From: Neodontobutis hainanensis
Taxonomy: Eukaryota > Chordata > Actinopteri > Gobiiformes > Odontobutidae
DNA: 64,000 nt
Direction: 5' to 3'
Assembly (NCBI GenBank): GCA_024349245.1
Contig: JALDNG010000016.1
Span: 5,533,501 to 5,597,500, forward strand
Below, in pieces: positions 39,808 through 49,024 of this stretch (its first letter is position 1; each line of letters begins with the position of its first letter). The position numbers and the translations under genes are program-made. Under the pieces are notes generated by a model. It was given only the letters and a program-made list of their open reading frames with translations. It did not search any database and was not told where the DNA came from.

Positions 39808-42800
39808 GCGTGTGCGTGTGTGTGTGTGTGTCTGCGTGTGTGTGTGTGTGCACTCGGCCTTCTGTCCTCTCGTGCTTTTTATAAAACTATATATTTGGCA
39901 ACCAGCCTTGTCCCTTCTCTGTGTAAAAGCCACATGTCTGCAGCAGAGCATTGTTTCAAGTTACATTTTCTATTAAATTTACATTTCAAAGCAAAATTTT
40001 CACATTTTCTATTTAATAAAAGTTCTTGCACAACCATAATCAATTGACAGTAGCATCTTAATATTTGTTTTGGTAGCTTAAGCTTCATACAGATCACTAA
40101 GCCTATTGCTTTTCTACTTTAAGTGTATTGCTGCCATTCCTTTTATAGAACTCACCAATATTTCTCAACATCAGTAACGATTAGCCCAGAGATGAAGCTG
40201 GTATCAGTCTGTGCTATTTTTTACTGTTATGCCTCTTGTATCAGTAAGAGATGCAACTTCTGTTATTGGTATTTTCACTGTATTAAGCTTATAGTCTTTG
40301 TAGTCTTTCTGTAGTAATTAACAACTTATCTAATATGTATAAGTACAATGGCAAAAGTATCAGAGGATAATACACATGCATATATTCTGCTTTTAAGAGT
40401 TAATTCCATGATTCTTTCAATGTAGCATTAGCGGCAGTAACTCAGTGTTAGAGCGGCCGTCCTTCAACCCAAAACATCATAACACCCCGCTCTCCCCCAC
40501 AGTTCATACTGTCGTCGTGTCCTTGGGCAAGACAATTAACCCACCTTGCCTCCAGTGGTCAGCTGTAACACTGGTAAAGCGCTTTGAGTGGAAAAGCGCT
40601 ATATAAATGAAAATAAAAATTGTTATGCATCTACACTTAGTCTAGTAAAGGCACCTACTATTCTCAGATACTTTTATACATCTGTCTTCTACATATCTAT
40701 ATATTTTTTTATTATTTGTACTTCTATACATACCATGTAATATTTTTGTCACCCTGGTAGTGGTTAATCTTGCCTTTGTAATAATGTTCAAAAGCTTTGC
40801 TAACTTTTGATATGTGCATAACAAAGATCTGAAAAAATGCAAGATTAACCATGTTTTCATGATTGACATCCAATTCCATGAGTTCTACTGTGTATCTTGA
40901 CTCTATAGTGTTAACATGTAACATGAGATGGTCCTAAGTTGTGTTGTTGATTTTTTTTTTCAGTAAATCTAGCACCATCATTAGACCAAAAGTCCCGCCT
41001 CCACTTCCTCCTAAGGTGAGCAACAATTAAGTTAGTATAATAACATATGAAGGAAAGGCTGAAGCGAAAGCATCTGGACTTAGTTTTTATGGTAGAGAGA
41101 GATGTTTCATCCCTTGCCCAAGGGTACTTTGTCAATTCTTGAACAAGGGATGAAACTCCAGATGCCTTTGCTTCAACCTTTTCTTCAAGAGGACCTAGCT
41201 GCCTGAGAACCTTCACAGACACATAAAGGAAGGATAATGTTTTGACCCTCTTTTTATTTATGATCTGTAGCCCAAGTCCATCTCTTCGACACCGCAGCAG
41301 CAGCAACAACACAAACAGGACGACAGCCAATCGCACAGCGAGGATGACGGGGGAGGGACAATCAAACGATGCCCCGCTGCCGAGACCTCAAGCCCAGCTA
41401 AACCCGCCTCCCATGTGCCCCCACGGCCCCCGCCCCCTAAGCTGCCACCTCACCGTCGCAGTAGCCTAGGTAACGAGTGCACGAACCGCACGGATGTGGA
41501 AAACTCTGCCCCAGAGGATGATGGGAGCTTTAGGCATTTCTGGGAATGGCTCCACACGCCTCACACAGAGGAGGAGCTAGAGGAGGCTTGGGAGGTGCTG
41601 AAGGAGGTCAAAGAGGAGCAGGAAAAAGAGAAGGAAGCCAGTAAGAGAAGCTGATTGTTCAATCAGAAGTCTCCGGTGACCCTTTTGTCCCTTTCGATTA
41701 GTTGTGTGCTCTCCCGTTAGTCAGTCCTCGTAGTCTTGATTATTTGTGCCATATATCCATTAACAACAGTACTTTTTATTTGTGTTTCAAGTTCCTCCCC
41801 TCCATCAGCTCCTGCTCAATATGATTTTGTCTTTTCGCTATAACTTCTTGCAAAAACTGATTGGTTGTTTAACCCAATTAAACCCAATCATGCTAAACAA
41901 CTCCCCAGCGCTTTTCAGAAGAAAGAAAGCGGAGGAAACATTCTCCTCCAAAATTTCAGCAATACAAGACGAGAACAGCACTTATTCTCATAGAGTAGGC
42001 AGCTACATAGTAATGTTTTGACTTATTTTTATTTATTTATTTATTTCTGTTGCTCTTTATAAGCCAAGTAGGAGAGATTTTAGAATGTGCATTGTATGGT
42101 TGTTTCAGCTGTCGGTGCTGCTGACCAGCTGAACAAACAATAAGTTCACTGCTTTTTTGCATGCACACTGTGTCTTCACTCACACTTTTATTTCTTCTGG
42201 CTTCTTCCTATCAACTGCTCCCTCCCTCTCACCCCTTGCACCCAGTAGTCTCTGTTTGCTGATGTTTGACTTCAACTCCAAGGTTAAATGTACTCACTAA
42301 CCCCACCTTGTCTGAGTGTGAACGTCTGTTGTTTATTGCTTTACTCACTAAATATAGAGTACTCTCTGACTTTTCTCTTCCTCGACCCTTCATTGACAAA
42401 ACCACTCACTGAGGTGTATCTTTAATACTGTAGGTAATGGTTTGAACTCTGCACACAATGGAGAGAGGGTCAGTCCGGCAGAGAGGCAGTCCACAATGCC
42501 TCCTAGTGTCCCGTCACGGAAAGACAAGAAGGATGTTCCGGTAAGCTCCACAGCAGCTCCACTAAAGGCAATTTGATTTTGTTTGATCTTTTAATTTGGA
42601 TGTAAAGTAATTTACAAAATACAGAACATTTAAATGTCTATTTGTTTCAGAAGCCCGTCAGTAATGGCCTTCCACCAACACCTAAAGTTCATGTAAGTAA
42701 AGCTTTCTTTCTATTCTCTGATAAAGTACCACTGCATAACGTTTAGCTCAGAATACTGTGTTACACACATAGTACCCCTTGCACAGAGCAGGGATGTACA

Positions 42801-45703
42801 CCATCTGCTGGCTTAAACTTATCCAGGGTTGCTTTAAAAGTAATGATTTTTGGTTTCCCAAGTGTGACAATGTCTTTATTCGAACATTTACTCATCTCTA
42901 CTGACAACATTAATGTGTCTTAAGTTTATTACATTTGCGTTCTTCTTTCACTTTGCAGATGGGTGCCTGTTTCTCCAAGGTGTTTAATGGATGCCCTTTA
43001 AAGATCCACTGTGCCACTTCCTGGATCAACCCAGACACAAGAGGTGAGAATGAAGAGACACATTTACTGAATTCAAAATCAGTATTCATCAGTCGGTCAA
43101 TGTTGGTGCTTATTGTAAGCTTTTTATGTGTGTGTTTTTCAGACCAGTATTTAATATTTGGGGCTGAAGAGGGAATCTACACCTTAAACCTGAATGAATT
43201 GCATGAGACTACCATGGAACAGGTATGTGATGTCATGTAGACACATTTATATGTAAAAGACTTTACTTTGCAGTTTTGAGTTAACATTGTTACAAATCTG
43301 TTAACAGCTCTTCCCTCGGCGGTGTACCTGGTTATATGTTATGAACAACTGTCTGCTTTCTATATCTGGTCAGTAATACATACTGTTTTTGAGACAAAAT
43401 ATAGGTTTGAGTATCATTTTATCTTTTGTCTATCTTGTATCTTTACAGGAAAAGCCTCTCAGTTGTATTCACATAACCTGAGTGGTCTGTTTGAACAAGC
43501 CAGACAGTTGCAGAAGTTACCTGTAGCCATTCCCACACACAAGTTGCCTGATAAGATGATTCCCAGGTAAGTGATTACTTTTTTTATACATATCCTTATC
43601 TTTTGCATATTTTTGTTTTGTACACTTCATTCAGATATTTCTGTGACCTTAAACTCTAGCCGTGACAAGGTCTTCTTTGTCTGTTTAATAGGAAGTTTGC
43701 AGTGTCCACTAAAATTCCAGATACGAAAGGTTGCCAAAAGTGCTGTGTGGGTGAGTTGCGCCAGCATAGGATTTAATCTGTAAATTGGATTAGTTTAGTT
43801 GTGTACATTATGCAAATAAGGAACTGAATTTAATACTTTATTATACTGAGAAACAAATGCCGTGACAATGAGTTATATTTTTTATCTGCAGTGCGAAATC
43901 CATACACAGGCCATAAATACCTATGTGGAGCCTTCCAGTCCAGTGTGATGCTGTTGGAGTGGGTGGAGTCCATGCAGAAGTTCATGCTCATTAAAGTCAG
44001 TTGTGTTTTGTGCCCATACTTTAAACAAGACAAAACCTACTGAATCACAAATATAAACTCATTATCCTCATTATCCTTAATTTGAGCCTTTTCTTTCCTT
44101 TTCTGTGACAGAACATAGACTTCCCATTGCCATGTCCGCTGGAAGTCTTCGAGATGTTGGTGGTCCCAGAGCACACTTACCCTCTGATCTGCGTGGCAGT
44201 TAGTAAAGGCACAGAGCTTAACCAAGTCGTCCGATTTGGCACACTGAACCCCAACTCTGCCTGCTCCTGGTTTACAGAAACAGGTGAGAACACATGAGGG
44301 AAATGCATACATGAACATGTTGTGACAGCCTGACCATGCAATTATTATATTCCAAGCATTTTCTCTCATCTCTTTTCAGATACACCGCAGTCTTGTGTGA
44401 TCCATGTGACTCAGTTAGAAAGAGATACCATTCTAGTCTGCCTTGACAGTATGTCAATAGATACATTTATTAATTTTTATGACTAGTTTTTAACTAACTT
44501 TTACTTTATTTATTATTAACTTTCTCATTGTCTTATTTGCTCTTTCCTTGTGCCTATTTGCCTTTTAGGATGTATAAAGATAGTGAACCTTCAAGGCCGG
44601 TTAAAATCCAGCCGGAAATTGTCAGCTGAGCTCACCTTTAACTTTCAGATTGAGGCCATAGGTAAAAAATATGAACAATACATCATCCCATATTTTACAA
44701 GTAAAGATACACATGTATGTATGATGTATCATGTATTGAACTGGATAGCTTTAGGGTAATAGGGTTCTGAGAACTTTGTGTTTATGGTTTTGTCTTCTTT
44801 GTGTCTGTGCAGTTTGTCTACAAGATAGTGTGCTGGCCTTCTGGAGGCATGGTATGCAAGGACGAAGTTTCAAGACCAACGAGGTGAGGCCAAAAGTCTG
44901 TATTTGGGAGATAGTGTGGGTCCTATTTAACAAAATTACACTAGTTCATGTGCATAAAATGTATCTTTAATGTTTGAAGATTTTAAAGTGCTTTCTTGAC
45001 CAGGGTGTCTTTGGCTCTATTTTTCTAGATCACACAGGAGATCTCAGACAGCACACGGATTTTCAGACTACTGGGATCAGACAGGTAAGGTCTCCTACGC
45101 GCCACACTTGTAAAACACTCACACTCAAGACACTGTTAACATGTCTTTGTTATTACTAAAGACGTGCTGACAGTAGAGATCCAGAGGCTGAGGACAAAGG
45201 GCTCACTCTGCCCAGGTACTGTCATTTTTCCCTGGTCATTGGTGTCACAAACTTTGCGTCTTTCTGTCGGGGGCTGCTTGACATCGATGCCATCAGTCAG
45301 TTATCGGAGCAAGGACAAAATAATATTGCAGATTGTATATTATTCAAGCTTGTACCTGAATAATGAGAGCATTGACATGAGATGCTCAGACTATTTTCAT
45401 TTTACATTAACATAAGAACTCTAAGCTATTGAAGTTTCATGGAAACAACACAGTGTTTATTGTTCCATTATCTTAAAACTATTGGAATTTGGTCTAACAA
45501 CTTGTCTTTTCAGGGGTTAAGCTGAATTTTGGATCTCTTTGCTCTTGTCACATTATTTTAGACATGGATTATTATAATGATCAATCTTAGTTCACGCTAT
45601 GTGTTTTTACTACAGGGTGGTAGTGCTGGAAAGCAGACCTACAGACAACCCTACAGCCCACAGCAACCTCTACATCCTGGCAGGCCATGAAAACAGCTAC
45701 TGA
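20322..45703 (+). CDS. map4k3: MAP4K3 (GLK), STE20-family protein kinase
   Basis: Thirty-four constitutive exons (20322-20420, then 28089 to 45703) give 913 residues (human about 894). Order: N-terminal kinase domain (about residues 17-274), proline-rich and acidic linker with PPPLPPKPKS and PPRPPPPKLPPH, then a C-terminal citron homology (CNH) domain from about residue 563 to the end (AGHENSY, TGA). It is a cytosolic serine/threonine kinase that in mammals links amino-acid supply to mTORC1, feeds JNK signalling and acts with PKC-theta in T cells. Those roles are by homology. The start is one of two adjacent ATGs at 20322 and 20325; the following DLSRRNPQEDFELIQRIG matches the mammalian N-terminus. 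Intron 1 is 7.7 kb. Three further in-frame optional segments are listed separately. MAP4K5 was considered, but the linker and C-terminal sequences fit MAP4K3 better. Confidence 0.95.
20421..28088 (+). other. map4k3 intron 1
   Basis: A 7.7 kb intron from a GTAAAG donor to a TTTAG acceptor. Apart from a minus-strand LINE remnant near its 3' end (listed separately) I see no exon or RNA gene. Short open frames at 23368-23848 and 26383-26988 have no recognisable protein content, and the latter partly reads the LINE backwards. Confidence 0.7.
26825..27414 (-). mobile_element. Non-LTR retrotransposon 3' fragment (reverse transcriptase C-terminus)
   Basis: On the minus strand an open stretch (27414-26959) encodes the typical end of a teleost LINE ORF2. 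It contains LLVPRVRTKQGEAAF, then ARIWNSLPDKVKQA and a closing MFKGRLKTFLFSSA. A short AT-rich 3' region extends down to about 26825. The 5' part of the element is absent. It resembles L2/Rex1-like elements in this terminal motif, but the clade is not certain. It sits antisense within map4k3 intron 1. Confidence 0.7.
30697..30722. repeat. (TTCAA)n-type repeat tail
   Basis: TTCAATTCAATTCAACTTTATT is a short tandem stretch that often caps teleost LINE 3' ends. No adjoining body was recognised. Confidence 0.35.
31775..31849 (+). CDS. map4k3: map4k3 candidate cassette exon A (75 nt, basic)
   Basis: A 75-base open segment lies between a strong pyrimidine tract ending in TCCTCAG and a GTACCAG donor. 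Both flanking exons meet at phase 0, so the 25 codons can be included or skipped without changing frame. The peptide runs from FKYRGYFLPISPG to RRAPRFAARRK and contains seven basic residues in its last twelve. It would insert directly after the acidic end of the kinase-domain block. High GC and open frame contrast with the AT-rich intron around it. I do not recall this segment in the human reference protein; inclusion is inferred. Confidence 0.65.
32583..32625 (-). mobile_element. RTE-type LINE 3' tail fragment
   Basis: CATTTTCTACCGCTTATCC is the reverse complement of the 3' end (GATAAGCGGTAGAAAATG) of the same LINE family found in slc17a5 at 61.8-62.4 kb. Only about 40 bases remain. It lies in a map4k3 intron. 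Confidence 0.6.
33141..42692 (+). CDS. map4k3: map4k3 linker exons (proline-rich, acidic)
   Basis: Exons 33141-33219, 33296-33354, 34967-35029, 37339-37394, 37663-37701, 39139-39201, 40964-41015, 41271-41469, 42434-42540 and 42651-42692 encode the region between kinase and CNH domains. Recognisable pieces are FGQVKFDPPLRKETEPHHEP, EELYYTARSNL, SLLKSVEEEL, the acidic GDDEDDDADDET, the PPPLPPKP and PPRPPPPKLPPH runs (SH3-ligand type, endophilin and adaptor binding in the mammalian protein) and PVSNGLPPTPKVH. Phases are consistent throughout. Exons are short and introns contain a hAT element, SINE pieces and a TG repeat. Confidence 0.9.
35874..37270. mobile_element. hAT-superfamily DNA transposon, decayed, with 8-bp target duplication
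   Basis: The terminal inverted repeats are TAGGGATGCACCGAAAT at 35874 and, on the other strand, TAGAGATGCACCAAATAT ending at 37270. The 8-bp target duplication ATAAATAT lies at 35866-35873 and 37271-37278. Subterminal regions are rich in CCGAAA repeats. Minus-strand fragments around 37152-36772 encode transposase pieces such as TRWNSTFYMLQSLFP, SHQWVLIENILSLLAPFE and ADIIPLIAALKRLL, characteristic of hAT transposases of the ZBED type. The C-terminal dimerisation region is missing and frames are broken, so it is immobile. It lies in the map4k3 intron 35030-37338 and carries a SINE-type tail fragment near 36.2 kb. Confidence 0.92.
36225..36290 (+). repeat. SINE/LINE tail fragment inside the hAT element
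   Basis: AAAGCGCTTTGAGTGCC and AAAAGCGCTATATG with an A-rich end match the tail of the SINE copy at 40.4-40.6 kb. No SINE head or body precedes it, so it is either a severely 5'-truncated retrocopy or part of the transposon's internal sequence. Confidence 0.55.
38983..39000. other. (CCCT)n tract, G-quadruplex potential on the minus strand
   Basis: Five consecutive C3 blocks with single T spacers lie within a pyrimidine-rich stretch of about 170 bases that runs up to the acceptor at 39138. The complementary strand has the GGG-N-GGG pattern of a G-quadruplex; the RNA-like strand is C/U-rich and could act as an extended polypyrimidine tract. Confidence 0.5.
39720..39850. repeat. (TG)n microsatellite in map4k3 intron
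   Basis: About 65 TG units with a few TC and CG interruptions (TGCGTGTGCG near 39801). In the transcript this reads as UG repeats, the preferred ligand of TDP-43. It is about 520 bases downstream of exon 39139-39201. Confidence 0.95.
40430..40625 (+). repeat. tRNA-derived SINE copy, tail type 1
   Basis: The head GCAGTAACTCAGTGTTAGAGC resembles a Pol III A box. The body GTGTCCTTGGGCAAGACAA and CTCCAGTGGTCAGCTGTAAC follow, and the tail has AAAGCGCTTTGAGTG and AAAAGCGCTATATAAATG. The B box is eroded. This is a teleost tRNA-derived SINE in a map4k3 intron. Confidence 0.75.
41049..41186. repeat. Foldback (MITE-like) element in a 255-bp map4k3 intron
   Basis: Arms of 30 bases (41049-41078 and 41157-41186) are inverted copies with four mismatches. 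An inner pair, TGTTTCATCCCTTG near 41104 and CAAGGGATGAAAC near 41144, extends the hairpin. It fills about half of the intron between two proline-rich coding exons. Confidence 0.75.
41470..41640 (+). CDS. map4k3: map4k3 optional exon extension B (171 nt, alternative 5' splice site)
   Basis: The exon that starts at 41271 has a donor CTAG/GTAACG at 41470. Reading continues open for 57 more codons to a stronger donor GCCA/GTAAGA at 41641. Both donors leave phase 1 and join the exon at 42434 in frame. The added peptide begins NECTNRTDVENSAPEDDG, contains FRHFWEWLHTPHTEEELEEAW and ends in a charged helical run (VLKEVKEEQEKEKEA). It has three tryptophans and a predicted acidic coiled helix. The sequence looks coding rather than intronic. 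I do not recall it in the human reference protein. Confidence 0.7.
42959..45703 (+). CDS. map4k3: map4k3 citron homology (CNH) domain exons
   Basis: Exons 42959-43043, 43143-43222, 43308-43368, 43449-43566, 43692-43750, 43892-43995, 44112-44283, 44380-44448, 44569-44661, 44813-44883, 45029-45084 and 45616-45703. Characteristic pieces are MGACFSKVFNGCPLKIHC, YLIFGAEEGIYTLNLNELHE, CTWLYVMNNCLLSISGKASQLY, LKSSRKLSAELTF, HGMQGRSFKTNEITQEI and the final LYILAGHENSY. The CNH beta-propeller-like domain mediates protein contacts and in GLK-type kinases is needed for regulation by partners. Intron phases match a vertebrate CNH gene and no break is seen. Confidence 0.94.
45162..45215 (+). CDS. map4k3: map4k3 candidate cassette exon C (54 nt) in the CNH domain
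   Basis: A 54-base open segment lies between TACTAAAG and a CCCAG/GTACTG donor. Its flanks are both phase 2, so 18 residues (ADSRDPEAEDKGLTLP plus border arginines) can be inserted between GSDR and VVVLES without a frame change. The polypyrimidine tract is weak, which fits optional inclusion. It would place a charged loop in the last repeat of the CNH domain. Confidence 0.55.
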
Positions 45704-48150
45704 GATGTACCAACATGCGGACACAGACATACAATGCACCCTATCACCAAGCAAGGCCAGGGAGTGAGCTGCTGCCTCCTTCTTAAAGCAAACACCGCTC
45801 AGTATTCAACTGCAAAGCTATCTGCAAATATGTTGGTCATTGGTCGTGGATTTTCAGTTATCGAAACTGTGGTGCCACAAACAGCTGGTCTGAGGCTAGT
45901 TTGTGCTCCAAAAATGTCAAGTGTATGTAGTGAGCAGGGAAATTTGATGTCCTCTGGAAATCTCCCACCCAGCGCAGAGGTTAAACACTACTTCTATTGC
46001 TACTTCTGCACATGTTACTACTGCTACTAGCGCTAAGCTTCACAGAAAAGCCATCTTGCACAGGTAACCATCCTTCATCATCTCCTTTCCGTATTTCTTT
46101 CTTTACTTTTTTTTAAAAACACTCTTATTTATTGTGTCATAATGTGTCATAATGTAACAACCACAATGGCTTCCCTGTTTTTATTGTTTTTTTGTTTAGT
46201 TTTTTTAAAGAAAAAAAAAACACGCTTCAACACTTCTGCTAGCATCAACTTGCTGTCCCCACACAAGTGCTTGATTGACCTCTATTTAATTGTTGTAAAT
46301 ATAAATGTAGTATTTTTGACAAACACTAAGAGACTGGTTGTGTAAAAAGTGTGTCTGTTTGCTCAAATGCAGAGACAAACTGTAAAAAAAACAACAACAA
46401 CAGGACACAAGACAGGAGAAAAGGAGTGAAATATACACTTCCTGGTTGTTCGGTCATGTGACAGGGTAGAGGAAGTAGAGAACCCTGCTGTTTCCTCAGT
46501 TTTGTAATCAAAGGGTTCTCTGATGATGGTCTAGTTCAGAGTGAGACTGAGTGAACACAGGACTTGTCGTGATTGGTCATTCATTCTGCATGTGTCACCA
46601 TGGTAACCTCCTAGTTGTGTGCACCGTAGCAGCTGTCATCTCAGCAGTGCGTGTAATGTTCGTTTGTATTTAGGTTTCTTGTCTCATCCAAATCATTTTC
46701 TTTTATGCTGTATTAATCAGAAAGCATCATTTTACGTTTATTTAGTTTTAGTTTTTTTATTGAACCACTGGTGTTGAAAATTTTGCACAAGGAAAAAGGT
46801 ATTTGATAAACAAATGTGATGTAATTATAATATATGACCTTATGTGTATGCACATGTGTGTATGTGTGTGTAGACATAGTATGCACATAAAAGTGCATGA
46901 TGTACAGATCTGGTCTTTAACATGTTTCTGCTCAAGGCTCTCGGTATCAACTTCTGAAAAATTACAAACAACAGAGAAATAGTTCATTGCCTTTTCATGC
47001 GTAGCCTGTACATTCTATATATAGATTTTGTATTGGAAATGTGCACATTAAAATGTTAGGAGAAATAACTATTACCTACCAACAACCTTCCCGCGGCTTC
47101 AGCAGCTGCAAAGCCCTTTGGTTTCAGTCTTTGGTCTTTCATCTAAACATCATACATGATAATATACAAACATATTTACAACAAAGAGCTATTACATTTG
47201 TTTTTGATTGGCTAAAGTTAAAACCAATTCACTCCCTTGTTTAAAGGATTATCCAGTGCAGGTATATTGTTCTTTATAGAAGTTGAAGTTCATATAGTGA
47301 ATTATAAATTTATATTCCTCTATAATCCTGATTTTAGATGTCAGAAGTTTATCTTGTGAGAGAGTGCACTGTTTGGGTGTAGCCGTGCTTGAGTCTACAT
47401 GTGGCACTACAAAACCAGTCTGTCCAAGCTGCAACACTAGATGTTTCTTTAGGGAACACTAACTTGGCTTCAGTGGATGAAGACAGTCTCAAGCGCCCAA
47501 GCCTGACTTTTGTTTTGTGTCTTTACTGGCCCTCAACATGTCCCACAAGCCTCCAATGAGAAGTTTTCTTTTTACCTTGCCAGAGCTTTTCATAAACTAT
47601 CTTGTGTTTTTATCCAATTAAACAGATATTCATTCACCTGTTTAATGCGATTTAAAAACATAAGTTTTAATCTAGCAACCAAGACTGTTATCTGTCCATT
47701 GTGTGGTCACATTTAACATTCCTTTTCTTTATCTTGTAATGCCAATGATTTGTATGGGCTAAAAAAAACAGGTTTGGTAATGTTTTTAATCGCTTAACAT
47801 TAGGCCCTAAGAAAGTGAAAATACGACATTTATCAACCTTTTAGTTTACAATCTTTAAGCCAATTTTATAAAAAAACACTAATTCCGATTTTCACTACCT
47901 GATGTGCAACAATAATTACTGGAGAATTCAACGTGTCATTTTTTTTTAACTATTTAATGCACGGTTTGGGCTGCCATGCAAATCTAAATTGGACATGTAT
48001 GATTCATCATGTGTATTTAGTGTGTCCTGCTCAGTAAAACTACACCGTGTGTTTCCTCTGCTTTGTCCCCATCACCTTGGTCTTCTGTTTTCATAACGCA
48101 ATGCACACGTAATGTATGTATATAGTGTAAAATAAAAATGGGTTTGTTTT
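45704..48150 (+). other. map4k3 3'UTR (inferred)
   Basis: There is no further exon after the map4k3 stop. The first good poly(A) signal followed by a T/GT-rich stretch is AATAAA near 48130. A TG-rich segment lies around 46850-46875. The extent of the UTR is inferred. Confidence 0.5.
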
Positions 48151-49024
48151 ACATACTGTATAATTGCCTATATTTTGTTTCAGAAGTGTAACAGATTTAT
48201 GAGATGACAGGTTAACACATTAAAAAGACAGAAGTGAACTGTGTTGTGTCTTGTAATATTTTCAGAGCTAAAGGTAGGTATCAAACATTAAAACTGTATA
48301 TTGGACACTAAAATAATTGAAACAATTCAATGTTCAAGTTTCTTTTTTTTAATGCAATTGTTTTTAATACAACAGTTTGTTACACTGTCAATATATATTA
48401 ATTACAATCAAGAGGTGTATCTTCACCTGAGAATAAGTGGTAGAATATTGTATTGTAATATTTCATAATACTGTCTTCATAAATACAGTGTTTTGCAGTG
48501 TATCAACGCAAAAAAAAAGTGGTACAGCTCAGTGTTAAGGCAAAATAAAAGCTTATATGGAGGAGTAAGAAAGTAAGACACAAGAGACCTGAGCGTAAGT
48601 ATAGCTTTATAAATACAGTTTTACTTGCCATAAAATTAAGCCAAACATCTAAATGGACTAGTTTGCCATGACCATGATGGGTACTTGTGAAGGGTTATAA
48701 GGTCAATATGCTATTAAGTTACTTTCATATTGAGCATGTGACACAGCTTAAGGTATAGCCTTTACACAGCACTAAGGCTCTTGTTATCGATATAATTGCT
48801 TAGTTAATGCTCATCTAGCAGACTGGTGTTTATACAGCTGTACCGCGGTTTATCTCCAGATGCACCAGTTTGGGGGGTTTCTCAAGTTCACCGTTTTGAC
48901 TTGCAGGAGTTTTCTCACATCCCTTTTCTTTCTTCTCATCACTGTTTCTGTAAGACCAAAAACACAGAGACTTGCAAAATAAGCCAGAATCCAGAACCAG
49001 CCGTTTCAATTTCATACTTTTAGG
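48151..49024. other. Short space between convergent map4k3 and arhgef33
   Basis: Under 900 bases separate the two gene ends; the arhgef33 3'UTR on the minus strand should occupy part of it. No coding exon, RNA gene or repeat was recognised. Confidence 0.5.

Noticed and set aside
39720..39850. Possible CRISPR-like or satellite array
   Set aside because: It is a simple dinucleotide microsatellite without spacers; no CRISPR exists in this eukaryotic window.
40430..40470. Functional tRNA gene
   Set aside because: Only an A-box-like stretch exists; the B box is eroded and no cloverleaf forms. It belongs to a SINE.
20322..45703. MAP4K5 rather than MAP4K3
   Set aside because: The N-terminus, the PPPLPPKPKS/PPRPPPPKLPPH linker and the neighbourhood with thumpd2, slc8a1 and arhgef33 fit MAP4K3; MAP4K5 lies elsewhere in vertebrate genomes.
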